64,000 nt of DNA from CAKZNE01 sp963976435 (GTDB lineage Bacteria; Bacteroidota; Bacteroidia; Flavobacteriales; Schleiferiaceae), in assembly GCA_963976435.1 (NCBI GenBank), contig CAXBKQ010000018.1, forward strand, positions 22,354-86,353, given 5' to 3'. Positions 17,092 through 25,375 of this stretch are shown one piece after another. A program made the position numbers and the translations under genes. The stretch's first letter is position 1, and each line of letters begins with the position of its first letter. The notes beneath the pieces are model-generated. The model was given only the letters and a program-made list of their open reading frames with translations. It did no database searches and was not told where the DNA came from.

Positions 17092-18960
17092 ATGGAACAA
17101 GAATATGATGTAATAGTTGTGGGAGGGGGGCATGCCGGCTGTGAAGCTGCAGCTGCTTCTGCGCGACTGGGATCTAAGACCTTATTAATTACCATGAACC
17201 TACAGAACATTGCTCAAATGTCCTGTAACCCAGCTATGGGTGGTGTTGCTAAAGGTCAAATAGTAAGGGAAATTGATGCCCTTGGTGGGCTTAGTGGTAT
17301 TATAACCGATAAGTCCATGATTCAGTTTAGAATGCTAAATCGTAGTAAGGGGCCTGCTATGTGGTCGCCAAGAGTTCAGAGTGATAGAATGCGCTTTGCT
17401 GAAGAATGGAGACTGGCCCTTGAAGCTATTGAAGGTTTGGACTTTTATCAAGATATGGTGAATGGTCTCTTAACCGAGAAGGGAGCTGTAAAGGGTGTGA
17501 AGACAAGTATTGGTTTAGAATTTTTTGCAAAGACGGTAGTTTTAACTAATGGCACCTTTTTAAATGGTCTGATTCATATTGGAGAGAAGCAATTTGGTGG
17601 AGGACGTTCGGGAGAGAGAGCTTCAACGGGAATTACTGAAGATTTGGTGAATTTAGGATTTGATACAGGCCGCATGAAAACAGGCACCCCTCCACGTGTA
17701 GATGGTAGGTCTTTAGACTATAGTAAAATGGAGGAGCAAGCTGGAGATGTGCAGGCAGAGAAATTTAGTTTTTCTAATGCTACTCAAGCCTTAAAAACTC
17801 AAAGAAGTTGTTATATCACTTATACAAATCCTGCGGTTCATAATTTGCTAAGGAAAGGCCTGGATCAAAGTCCTTTGTTTAATGGTCAGATTCAAAGTAC
17901 TGGGCCAAGGTATTGTCCAAGTATCGAGGACAAGATAGACCGTTTTGCAGATAAAAGCAGACATCAAGTTTTTGTAGAGCCAGAAGGCTGGGATACCGTT
18001 GAAGTATACGTGAATGGTTTTAGCACTAGCTTGCCATATGAAATTCAAGTAGAGGCTTTAAAACTTGTCCCAGGTTTTGAAAGTGTAAAATTTTTCCGCC
18101 CAGGTTATGCCATTGAATATGATTATTTTCCGCCTACTCAGCTAAAATACAGTTTGGAAACTAAGCTTGTAGAGGGCTTATATTTCGCTGGTCAGATAAA
18201 TGGAACTACGGGTTACGAGGAGGCAGCTTGCCAAGGTTTAATTGCTGGGATTAATGCACATAGAAAAGTAAATGGTTTAGGCGACTTTGTATTAGGTCGT
18301 GAGCAGGCTTATATAGGTGTTTTAATTGATGATCTTATAACTAAAGGCACAAAAGAACCCTATAGAATGTTTACGAGCAGGGCCGAATACAGAATTCTAT
18401 TGAGACAGGATAATGCTGATCAAAGGTTAACAGCCCTTGGTCATGAATTAGGTCTTGTTGCTGAAGAAAGGATGACTATCTTAAGGGATAAGTTATCTCG
18501 GATAGATTTGTTGCGTAAATGGCTGGAGAGCTTTAGTGTGGAACCAGAATTTGTAAACCCCATATTGCAGAAGAATAAGTCAAGTGATATTCGTCAGAAA
18601 GTAAAAATTATTAATATTCTGTCTCGTCCTCAAATACAGTTTGAAAATTTAATGGAGTTGCCTGAAGTGGCGAATTTTGTTTTGGATAATGCTATACAAA
18701 AAACGGATTGGGAGCAGGTAGAAATCTCCGTTAAGTACCAAGGGTATATTGATAAGGAAAAAGAGAATGCGGATAAATTGAGTAGGCTGGAGGATTTAAG
18801 TATTCCTGATAATTTTGATTATTCGCGTTTGAAAAGCCTGAGTCATGAAGCCAAAGAAAAGTTAACTAAAGTAAAACCTGAAAGTATAAAACAAGCTAAA
18901 AATATTAGTGGGGTGAACCCTTCTGATATTAATGTTCTTTTAGTTTATATGGGACGATGA
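17092..18960 (+). CDS. mnmG: tRNA uridine 5-carboxymethylaminomethyl modification enzyme MnmG
   Basis: MnmG (GidA) works with MnmE, using FAD, to install cmnm5 at U34 of tRNAs reading NNA/NNG codons. The 622-residue protein starts with the FAD-binding VIVVGGGHAGCEAA motif. It contains MSCNPAMGGVAKG, the MnmG signature around GPRYCPSIEDKI, and GYEEAACQGLIAGINA, with the C-terminal helical MnmE-binding domain ending at SDINVLLVYMGR. Length and motifs are standard. The gene is tightly bracketed by two parS-like palindromes, one 8 bp before its start and one 4 bp after its stop. Confidence 0.97.
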   Translation: MEQEYDVIVVGGGHAGCEAAAASARLGSKTLLITMNLQNIAQMSCNPAMGGVAKGQIVREIDALGGLSGIITDKSMIQFRMLNRSKGPAMWSPRVQSDRMRFAEEWRLALEAIEGLDFYQDMVNGLLTEKGAVKGVKTSIGLEFFAKTVVLTNGTFLNGLIHIGEKQFGGGRSGERASTGITEDLVNLGFDTGRMKTGTPPRVDGRSLDYSKMEEQAGDVQAEKFSFSNATQALKTQRSCYITYTNPAVHNLLRKGLDQSPLFNGQIQSTGPRYCPSIEDKIDRFADKSRHQVFVEPEGWDTVEVYVNGFSTSLPYEIQVEALKLVPGFESVKFFRPGYAIEYDYFPPTQLKYSLETKLVEGLYFAGQINGTTGYEEAACQGLIAGINAHRKVNGLGDFVLGREQAYIGVLIDDLITKGTKEPYRMFTSRAEYRILLRQDNADQRLTALGHELGLVAEERMTILRDKLSRIDLLRKWLESFSVEPEFVNPILQKNKSSDIRQKVKIINILSRPQIQFENLMELPEVANFVLDNAIQKTDWEQVEISVKYQGYIDKEKENADKLSRLEDLSIPDNFDYSRLKSLSHEAKEKLTKVKPESIKQAKNISGVNPSDINVLLVYMGR

Positions 18961-18964
18961 TCAT

Positions 18965-18980
18965 TGTTCCACGTGAAACA
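18965..18980. promoter_or_regulatory. parS-like site 2 (downstream of mnmG)
   Basis: TGTTCCACGTGAAACA fits the degenerate parS consensus TGTTnCACGTGAAACA with one mismatch to perfect symmetry. It is 1.9 kb from site 1, in the 29-bp gap between mnmG and the methyltransferase gene. Confidence 0.82.
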
Positions 18981-18989
18981 TAATTATTT

Positions 18990-19874
18990 ATGGAATTAAA
19001 AAACTGCCCAATTTGCGAAGGGTCAAAATTCTCTGAAGTACTGAAAAGCTCATATTTCAGGGGGAAACCTGAGTCATTTTCCATCCAAGAATGTCATAAT
19101 TGTGAGCTGTGGTTTACCAATCCTAGACCAAATGATGAGGAACTTGCTGCCTACTATGAATCTGAAGATTATGTAAGCCATACCGATAAAAAGGAATCTT
19201 TTATTGATAAAGTTTATCATTTGGTAAGGTCCAAGGCAGTGAAAAGTAAGGTGGCTTTAATCGGAAGATTTGCAAATAAAGGACGTCTATTAGACTATGG
19301 TGCAGGAACGGGTTTCTTTTTACAAGCAGCAAAAAAAGATGCTTGGGAAGTTTATGGAGCAGAACCATCCGAAGTGGCCAGAAAAAATGCTAAGGAGGTT
19401 CATGGCCTAAATCTAGAGGATCCCGCAAATCTAGACTGGGAAACAATGAATAATAGCCTGGATGCCATAAGCCTTTGGCATGTGCTCGAACACCTCTCCG
19501 ACCTAAAAGGGGATTTTGAAAAATTTACAAAAGCCCTAAAAACCGGAGGGCATTTATTTATTGCTGTCCCAAATCATGAATCCTATGACGCTCAATATTA
19601 TGGTGAAAATTGGGCAGCCCTAGATGTTCCCCTACATCTATATCATTTTAAAAAGGATAATATAAAAGACCTTGCAAAAGATTTTGGTTTCGATTTGATC
19701 GAAATTAAAAATATGCCTTTTGATTCCTATTATGTAAGTATGATTAGTGAAAAAATTAAAAATGGCAAAGGGAGTTTGTTTTCTGCCTTTCGTAGAGGTT
19801 TTGTGAGTAATCAAAAAGGAAAAGCCAACAAAAACGCTAGTAGCTTGATTTATATTCTAAAAAAGGCAAAATAA
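18990..19874 (+). CDS. Class I SAM-dependent methyltransferase with N-terminal zinc-ribbon
   Basis: The 294-residue protein opens with a four-Cys zinc-ribbon-like segment (CPIC near residue 6 and CHNC near 35, followed by LWFTNPRPN). A Rossmann methyltransferase domain follows with motif I LLDYGAGTGFFL, an acidic motif II in YGAEPSE, and a motif IV/post region with SLWHVLEHL. This architecture is shared by many methyltransferases acting on sugars or small metabolites (Methyltransf_23 type), so the substrate cannot be named. The gene follows mnmG by 29 bp and is probably the last of that transcription unit; a 100-bp gap separates it from the convergent holB. Confidence 0.82.
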   Translation: MELKNCPICEGSKFSEVLKSSYFRGKPESFSIQECHNCELWFTNPRPNDEELAAYYESEDYVSHTDKKESFIDKVYHLVRSKAVKSKVALIGRFANKGRLLDYGAGTGFFLQAAKKDAWEVYGAEPSEVARKNAKEVHGLNLEDPANLDWETMNNSLDAISLWHVLEHLSDLKGDFEKFTKALKTGGHLFIAVPNHESYDAQYYGENWAALDVPLHLYHFKKDNIKDLAKDFGFDLIEIKNMPFDSYYVSMISEKIKNGKGSLFSAFRRGFVSNQKGKANKNASSLIYILKKAK

Positions 19875-19978
19875 AGCCCTCTAAGAGCTTAAGTGGCTTG
19901 GCTAGTGTCCTAAGATTAGAAATTAGAAAAATCCCAAGAGAAACAAACAATCACAAACCACTGTTAAAGAACTGATTA

Positions 19979-21115
19979 TCAATACTTAACCCTAAGTTGT
20001 CTGGCTAGATTAAGGCTAATGTCTGTTAAAATTACCTTTGGGTTACCATTTCTACCAATATCATAAATTCCCGAATCTATAATTTGCATTATAGACGACG
20101 TATTCTTTAGATGTATGAAAGGTGAGAATTTTGACAGTTCAAATTTTATTTCTTTGAAGGTTTCATTATTTACTTCTGGAATAATATAGTTTAGATTAAA
20201 GCTGTCTTTAATTATGGAACTACAAAAAAGTAAAAAGTCTTTGAGCTTCTCTCTTTCGAGCTTGGCCATTTCCTCTACCCAAGCAATAATTTCCTTGGTG
20301 TCGGCTTTAAAGCAACTGCGCATCCAGGAGCTAAAATGAATAGCATAATCCTTATAAGCTTCCGAGCGTTTAGCTTGATTAAGAGCCTGGGCTAAATTTC
20401 CTTCCGATAATTTGGCAACAATATGGGCTGATTGTTGGGAAACATCTTCATTATCAATTAAATACTCTTCAATTTCACGAGTCCCATATCGCGGAACTAA
20501 TATTTTTTGACAACGGCTGCTAATAGTTTGGAGTATGGCCTCTGTATTTTCTGATACCAAAAGGAATATTGTTTTCTCAGGAGGCTCCTCAATCACCTTT
20601 AAAAGTTTATTCGCCGAACTGCCGTTCATTCTTTCCGGCATCCATATTATCATAAACTTAAATGAACCTGAATAGGATTTTAAACTTAAGTTTTTTAGGA
20701 TAGAAGAGCTTTCATGAACACTAATTTGAGCTTGCTTATTTTCAACGCCCAAATACTCTAGCCAGCGGAAAAGCCCAAAATATTTTTCACTTTTTATGAT
20801 TTCCCTCCAATCCTCTATAAAATCAGCGCTTTTAGGCTTATCTCCGCTTTTCTGCGTTTTCGCAACAGGATAAATAAAATGTAGATCAGGATAATTAAAG
20901 GAAAGAAACTGTTTACAAGAAGAGCAACTTCCACAGCTGTCCTCTTCGGATTTATTAGAGCAACTTAAATATTGTGCATAGGCAATTGCCAACAATAAAG
21001 CGCCATTACCAGCTGGCCCATGGAACAATTGAGCATGACTAACCCTGCCCTCTTTAGCACTCTTTAACAGCTTGTTCTTTAAATTATCATGACCTAGTAC
21101 ATCTTCAAACCTCAT
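19979..21115 (-). CDS. holB: DNA polymerase III delta-prime subunit (clamp loader)
   Basis: A AAA+-fold protein of 378 residues with clamp-loader features: a start at FEDVLGHDNLKNKL, a four-Cys zinc module (SCSNKSEEDSCGSCSSC), VIEEPPEKTIFLLV and TISSRCQKI. The Walker A position reads GPAGNGAL (residues 33-40), with Ala39 where the nucleotide-binding Lys would be. The SRC arginine-finger motif is intact. Loss of ATP binding with a retained SRC motif is typical of delta-prime, which supports HolB over DnaX. It is divergent from pgk with about 50 bp between the starts. Confidence 0.88.
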   Translation of the reverse strand: MRFEDVLGHDNLKNKLLKSAKEGRVSHAQLFHGPAGNGALLLAIAYAQYLSCSNKSEEDSCGSCSSCKQFLSFNYPDLHFIYPVAKTQKSGDKPKSADFIEDWREIIKSEKYFGLFRWLEYLGVENKQAQISVHESSSILKNLSLKSYSGSFKFMIIWMPERMNGSSANKLLKVIEEPPEKTIFLLVSENTEAILQTISSRCQKILVPRYGTREIEEYLIDNEDVSQQSAHIVAKLSEGNLAQALNQAKRSEAYKDYAIHFSSWMRSCFKADTKEIIAWVEEMAKLEREKLKDFLLFCSSIIKDSFNLNYIIPEVNNETFKEIKFELSKFSPFIHLKNTSSIMQIIDSGIYDIGRNGNPKVILTDISLNLARQLRVKY

Positions 21116-21141
21116 CGTGCTAATAAATAACTTTTGGTGAT

Positions 21142-21149
21142 TACTTTTG
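21142..21149 (+). promoter_or_regulatory. -7 promoter element for pgk
   Basis: TACTTTTG followed by CGGCC fits TAnnTTTG and lies 20 bp upstream of the pgk ATG, in the short holB-pgk divergent gap. The -33 element is not obvious. Confidence 0.45.
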
Positions 21150-21168
21150 CGGCCTAAATTTATTCAAA

Positions 21169-22362
21169 ATGAAAAGTATTAGCACCATTAACTTTGAGGA
21201 AAAACGAGTTTTAGTTCGAGTTGATTTTAATGTACCCCTAGACGAAGAAGGTAACATTACCGATGATAGCCGTATGAAGGCTTGTATACCAACGATAAAG
21301 ACCATAATGGACAATGGTGGAAGACCAATACTTATGTCGCATTTAGGAAGACCAAAAGGACAAAGAAATTTGGACTTGAGCTTAAATTATTTAACCAAAC
21401 ACCTTGAGGATTTAACAGGAAAGGAAGTGGTGTTTATGGAAGATTGTATAGGTGAAGATGTAGTGGATGCCACTGAAACCATGGGAAAAAATCAAATTTT
21501 ATTGCTCGAAAACCTTAGGTTTTATAAAGAAGAAACCGATGGCGATGAAAATTTTGCAAAGAGCCTTTCCTTAAATGGCGACTTTTATGTAAACGACGCA
21601 TTTGGAACGGCTCATAGGGCCCATGCAAGTACTGCGGTAATTGCAAAGTTCTTTAAAGAAAACAAAGCTCCAGGTTTAGTAATGTCTGCAGAAATTGAAA
21701 ATGTAAACAAGGTTTTAAATGAAAGGAAATCACCAGTAACAGCAATTGTTGGAGGAGCCAAAGTATCATCCAAAATTGATATTCTTTCCAATTTAATTCC
21801 CAAGCTCGACAACCTTATTATTGGAGGTGGAATGGCATTTACCTTTATTAAAGCCAATGGTGGAATGATAGGAAAAAGTCTAGTGGAAAATGATTATTTA
21901 GATACCGCTATAAATATTTTAAAAAAGGCAGATGAATATGATGTTGATGTTTATCTACCCATCGATTCTGTAAACGCAGACGCTTTTTCTAATGATGCAA
22001 AACGAAGTATTAGCTTAGCTAATGAAATAGCGGAAAATGATATGGGCTTGGATGCAGGGCCAAAAACATTGGAAGAGCTTAAGGATGTTTTACAGCAATC
22101 AAAAACAATTTTATGGAATGGACCGATGGGTGTATTTGAGTTTGAAAACTTTTCCCAAGGAACAGAAGCTATAGGTAATATGATTGTTGAAGCCACAAAA
22201 AATGGAGCTTTTAGTTTAGTAGGAGGTGGAGACTCTGTTGCGGCCGTGAAAAAGTTTAATATCCAGGATGAAGTTAGTTATGTTTCCACAGGTGGTGGGG
22301 CCATGCTAGAATACTTGGAAGGAAAAGAATTGCCAGGAATAAAAGCGCTTTCAGAAGGCTAG
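21169..22362 (+). CDS. pgk: Phosphoglycerate kinase
   Basis: Catalyses ATP formation from 1,3-bisphosphoglycerate in glycolysis. At 397 residues it has normal length with all signatures: RVLVRVDFNVPLDEEGNI-type N-terminus with DFNVP, SHLGRPKG, the LLLENLRFYKEE substrate loop, VGGAKVSSKI, and the C-terminal GGGDSVAA nucleotide loop. The last 4 bp overlap the end of the convergent cvpA-like gene. Pyruvate kinase, another glycolytic enzyme, is encoded 3 kb further on. Confidence 0.97.
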   Translation: MKSISTINFEEKRVLVRVDFNVPLDEEGNITDDSRMKACIPTIKTIMDNGGRPILMSHLGRPKGQRNLDLSLNYLTKHLEDLTGKEVVFMEDCIGEDVVDATETMGKNQILLLENLRFYKEETDGDENFAKSLSLNGDFYVNDAFGTAHRAHASTAVIAKFFKENKAPGLVMSAEIENVNKVLNERKSPVTAIVGGAKVSSKIDILSNLIPKLDNLIIGGGMAFTFIKANGGMIGKSLVENDYLDTAINILKKADEYDVDVYLPIDSVNADAFSNDAKRSISLANEIAENDMGLDAGPKTLEELKDVLQQSKTILWNGPMGVFEFENFSQGTEAIGNMIVEATKNGAFSLVGGGDSVAAVKKFNIQDEVSYVSTGGGAMLEYLEGKELPGIKALSEG

Positions 22363-22874
22363 ATCCCCAAGCTATTTTCATCGGGAATTTCGGGAATTTC
22401 TTGGGAGTAAACACCAATGATTTTGCTCATTTCAAGAAATTGAGAATAAAAAGAACTTGAAACAAAACTTTCCTTTTCATAAAATCCCTGACTTTCTAAA
22501 AAAGGATGGGAAATATGAATCAGGATTAGAAGGATCAATAGAAATTTTAATGCCCCGAAAATTCCACCGAGAATTCTATTCATCAAGCCTAGTGCTACTA
22601 GTTTTAATAGCTTTGTAAGGGCTTTGGCAATTAATAATACAAGAATGCTGCTTGCTATAAATATTAGGGCATAGGAAAGCAGCATTATGCCTTTTCCGGC
22701 TTCATCAATATATTGGCTTAATAACTGAAACAGCAAATCGGAATATTGATAAGCTAAAAAAACACCTAAGGCTAAGGAAATAAGCGAGGCAAGTTCGTTT
22801 ATTAGTCCTTTATACAAACCTCTACCGAGTCCAAATACAATAGGGGTCAATAATATTAAATCTAAAAAATTCAA
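22359..22874 (-). CDS. CvpA family membrane protein
   Basis: A 171-residue protein with four predicted helices starting at FLDLILLTPIVFGLGRGLYKG. The LGRGLYKGLINELASL segment and the MNRILGGIFGALKFLL segment are typical of CvpA (colicin V production) proteins, which are widespread inner-membrane proteins of unclear function. Start is TTG at 22874: translation from there gives the usual CvpA N-terminus, and no ATG occurs before the first membrane helix. Convergent with pgk (4-bp overlap). Confidence 0.85.
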   Translation of the reverse strand: MNFLDLILLTPIVFGLGRGLYKGLINELASLISLALGVFLAYQYSDLLFQLLSQYIDEAGKGIMLLSYALIFIASSILVLLIAKALTKLLKLVALGLMNRILGGIFGALKFLLILLILIHISHPFLESQGFYEKESFVSSSFYSQFLEMSKIIGVYSQEIPEIPDENSLGI

Positions 22875-22915
22875 TCCGCTGATTTTAGCGGTGAAGATAA
22901 TGACTATGAATAATT

Positions 22916-23272
22916 ATGCTGTCTGAAAATTTAAAAGAAAACTGGGAAGAAGTGGTGAAATGGGTATCCCAAAGGTTTGCCGAAGGAGAATTGCTGGATT
23001 TAGATTCCATTATATTTATAATTGGCCTTCAAGAGTTAGGTTGGGGCTTTAAAAAATATAAGAAGGATGAAAAGCTAAACATTATGCATATTGCTATTTG
23101 TACTTTGCTAGAACCTTATGGATATTATGAGTTTGAAGGCCAGGATAAAGACGGTTGGCCCCATTTTCAGAAAAAGGAAAACCTACCCTTCTTAAAACCA
23201 GGAGAGCAAAGTATCCTAATGAAGGAAGCTATTGTAAAATATTTTATTGAAAATAAACTACTGGAAAATTAG
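22916..23272 (+). CDS. Conserved hypothetical protein
   Basis: A 118-residue soluble protein. The segment SIIFIIGLQELGWGFKKYKKDEK resembles an uncharacterised small family I recall from Flavobacteriia (with 'LFLIGxQELG'). HIAICTLLEPYGYYEFEGQ and GWPHF are probably structural. It is divergent from the cvpA-like gene with about 40 bp between starts, and its 3' end overlaps the convergent lipoprotein gene by 15 bp. Function is unknown. Confidence 0.7.
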   Translation: MLSENLKENWEEVVKWVSQRFAEGELLDLDSIIFIIGLQELGWGFKKYKKDEKLNIMHIAICTLLEPYGYYEFEGQDKDGWPHFQKKENLPFLKPGEQSILMKEAIVKYFIENKLLEN

Positions 23273-23680
23273 GTCACAGCCTGGAGATTGAACATCCCAA
23301 GGTTCTATATAAACGGTTCTACGCACAGTTTCATTTGGTTCTAATCGAACATATGTACATCCAATATAGCTGATAGGATCTTTTCCTCTTGTTGCTCTAA
23401 CTCTAAAAACAGCATCGTTATCGTATTCAAAAGAAATTTCACCATCAGCATCGGTAAGGCCACGGAATTTTAATTCACTATTAACTTGTGAAGGAACACC
23501 TACTTCCACAAAAGCATTTTGCACCACAGTGCTGTCATCCACAGTTTTAACAGTAATCACAAAAGGATAATCAGGGTTTTGATCAATTTTTTTGCAAGAA
23601 ATACTAAGGATTCCTAAAAGGGCTAAGCCTGAAAAAAGGAAGATTAATTTACTTTTCATTTGCAGATATTTTTTCACCAT
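23258..23680 (-). CDS. Small beta-sandwich lipoprotein (tandem paralogue 2)
   Basis: Start is taken as ATG 23680, which overlaps the upstream gene's TAA as TAATG; an alternative ATG at 23659 would also leave a full signal peptide. The signal ends in LGILSISC, a lax lipobox. The mature part is a single beta-sandwich: VVQNAFVEVGVP, then LTDADGEISFEYDNDAVFRVRA, then a C-terminal Cys pair (IGCTYVRLEP, SPGCDLIF). It aligns along its whole length with the upstream neighbour (VQNA...DxDGE...NxAV...GC), so the pair arose by duplication. The fold is like carboxypeptidase-regulatory/CNA-B domains; function unknown. Confidence 0.72.
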   Translation of the reverse strand: MVKKYLQMKSKLIFLFSGLALLGILSISCKKIDQNPDYPFVITVKTVDDSTVVQNAFVEVGVPSQVNSELKFRGLTDADGEISFEYDNDAVFRVRATRGKDPISYIGCTYVRLEPNETVRRTVYIEPWDVQSPGCDLIFQ

Positions 23681-24045
23681 TAATTGGTAACACAACCGTT
23701 TTCTTCATCTCCAAAAGGCTTAAGGTCGATGGTAGATCTGTTTTCTCCTCGGTTTATTTCTGCAAAGCCACAAGCTCTAAAAGAACCTTTTGCAGCAACT
23801 AACTCAACTACAGCCTTATTATTTAGTTTTAAAAAGACCTCTCCATCATCATTTGTATAGGCATAATAATCTAGAAAGGCATTTGTAACTGGAGCATACA
23901 TATGAACCAAGGCATTTTGAACTCTATCACCACCATCCACGGTAACCACAACGGTTAATTCATAAATCTGTTCGTCTTTTTCACAAGAGCTAAAAAGACC
24001 TAAGCCAACAAACAGGATGAATAGGTTTGAAATTAGTTTTTTCAT
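23680..24045 (-). CDS. Small beta-sandwich lipoprotein (tandem paralogue 1)
   Basis: A 121-residue lipoprotein with signal MKKLISNLFILFVGLGLFSSC. The mature domain reads VVVTVDGGDRVQNALVHMY, YTNDDGEVFLKLNNKAVVEL, CGFAEINRGENRSTIDL and ends with a second Cys (ENGCVTN). The two Cys may form a disulfide. It shares the VQNA, D-DGE, N-AV and Cys positions with the downstream gene, to which it is coupled by TAATG. It starts 75 bp from the divergent pheS. No functional assignment is possible. Confidence 0.75.
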   Translation of the reverse strand: MKKLISNLFILFVGLGLFSSCEKDEQIYELTVVVTVDGGDRVQNALVHMYAPVTNAFLDYYAYTNDDGEVFLKLNNKAVVELVAAKGSFRACGFAEINRGENRSTIDLKPFGDEENGCVTN

Positions 24046-24120
24046 TTTTTATGCTAAATAATTCACATCTTTGCAGGCCCAAATATAACAAATAACGTAT
24101 TTGTAAGATATTTCGCCTCT

Positions 24121-25140
24121 ATGAACTCGAAAATTAACGCATATCTTGAAGAATTAAAAAGCTTTAATGATTCTAATGTTCAAAAAATTGAAGAACTTAG
24201 AATCAAGTTTTTAAGCAAAAAGGGTCTTATCTCCGCGTTATTTGAGGAGTTTAAATCTTTAGCCCCACAAGAAAAAAGAGAAATTGGTAGAAGCCTAAAT
24301 GATTTAAAGAATTTTGCTCAATCCAAAATTGAAGAATTAAAATCATTATCCGCAAATGATGATGATTCAACAGATAAAATTGATAGCACAAAACCGGCGG
24401 CACAATATTTTTTAGGTTCCCGTCATCCTGTAAATCTTGTTAAAAACGAAATCGTTGGAATCTTTGAAAAAATAGGATTCAATGTTTCTGAAGGTCCAGA
24501 AGTGGAGGATGACTGGCATAATTTTACGGCTTTAAACTTTCCTGAAGAACACCCGGCAAGGGATATGCAAGACACTTTTTTTGTGGCTAAAGATCCAGAT
24601 TGGGCATTGAGAACTCATACGAGTAGTGTTCAGGTGAGGGTTATGGAAAATGAAAAACCACCAATACGAACCATATCACCGGGAAGGGTTTTTAGAAATG
24701 AAGCAATTTCTTCTCGCTCCCATTGTATTTTCCATCAAATTGAAGGTTTATACGTAGATAAGGATGTAAGTTTTGCAGATTTAAAACAAACACTTCTATA
24801 TTTTGCTCAAGAGTTTTTTGGAAAGGAAACAAAAATTAGATTAAGACCCTCATATTTTCCATTTACCGAACCCAGTGCTGAAGTAGATGTGTATTGGGGA
24901 TTAGAAAATGAAGTCGATTATCGAATGACTAAAGGAACAGGGTGGCTTGAGGTGATGGGCTGCGGAATGGTAGACCCAAATGTTCTTAAAAACTGTGGAA
25001 TTGATCCAGAGGTTTATTCTGGATTTGCCTTTGGTATGGGGGTGGAACGGATTGCTATGCAGCGTTATCAAATAAGTGATATTCGTCTATTATTTGAAAA
25101 TGACATGCGGTTTTTAGAGCAGTTTCATTCGGAGCTTTAA
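24121..25140 (+). CDS. pheS: Phenylalanyl-tRNA synthetase alpha subunit
   Basis: Class II synthetase catalytic subunit, 339 residues. The N-terminal coiled-coil arm (residues 1-90) binds tRNA-Phe. Motif 2 reads GRVFRNEAISSRSHCIFHQIE. The Phe pocket includes the FPFTEPSAEVDV segment, and motif 3 is FGMGVERIAMQRY. The beta subunit gene pheT is not adjacent and is not in the window, so the two subunits are encoded apart here. The final 4 bp overlap the convergent pterin dehydratase gene. Confidence 0.96.
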   Translation: MNSKINAYLEELKSFNDSNVQKIEELRIKFLSKKGLISALFEEFKSLAPQEKREIGRSLNDLKNFAQSKIEELKSLSANDDDSTDKIDSTKPAAQYFLGSRHPVNLVKNEIVGIFEKIGFNVSEGPEVEDDWHNFTALNFPEEHPARDMQDTFFVAKDPDWALRTHTSSVQVRVMENEKPPIRTISPGRVFRNEAISSRSHCIFHQIEGLYVDKDVSFADLKQTLLYFAQEFFGKETKIRLRPSYFPFTEPSAEVDVYWGLENEVDYRMTKGTGWLEVMGCGMVDPNVLKNCGIDPEVYSGFAFGMGVERIAMQRYQISDIRLLFENDMRFLEQFHSEL

Positions 25141-25373
25141 TGATGTATTTGATCTATGCTCTTTGCTAAAGCATGATCCTTTTCGCCAACTATATTTCCC
25201 AAATCATGGCTGCTTAACCTCAGCTTCACCTTATTGTAGACGTTTATAATTTCGGGGTGATGATTTTGCTTTTCAGCAATTATGGCAACCTTGGTTAAAA
25301 AGGAAAAAGCCTCAATAAAGTTTGAGAATTCAAATTCTTTTTCGAGGGCTCCCCCTTTTTCAGTCCAAGCCAT
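25137..25373 (-). CDS. 4a-hydroxytetrahydrobiopterin dehydratase (PCD/DCoH-like)
   Basis: A 78-residue single-domain protein with the pterin-4a-carbinolamine dehydratase signature EKQNHHPEIINVYNKVKLRL and LSSHDLG. The two adjacent His and the downstream His of the active site are present. It is slightly shorter than the usual 95-110 residues, missing part of the first helix. PCD normally recycles tetrahydrobiopterin for aromatic amino-acid hydroxylases, but many bacteria carry it with a molybdopterin-related or unknown role. It is encoded 2 bp after pyk on the same strand. Confidence 0.85.
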   Translation of the reverse strand: MAWTEKGGALEKEFEFSNFIEAFSFLTKVAIIAEKQNHHPEIINVYNKVKLRLSSHDLGNIVGEKDHALAKSIDQIHH

Positions 25374-25375
25374 TA

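Noticed and set aside
20977..21115. holB as dnaX (tau/gamma)
   Set aside because: Walker A Lys is replaced by Ala and the protein is too short for tau, which fits delta-prime instead.
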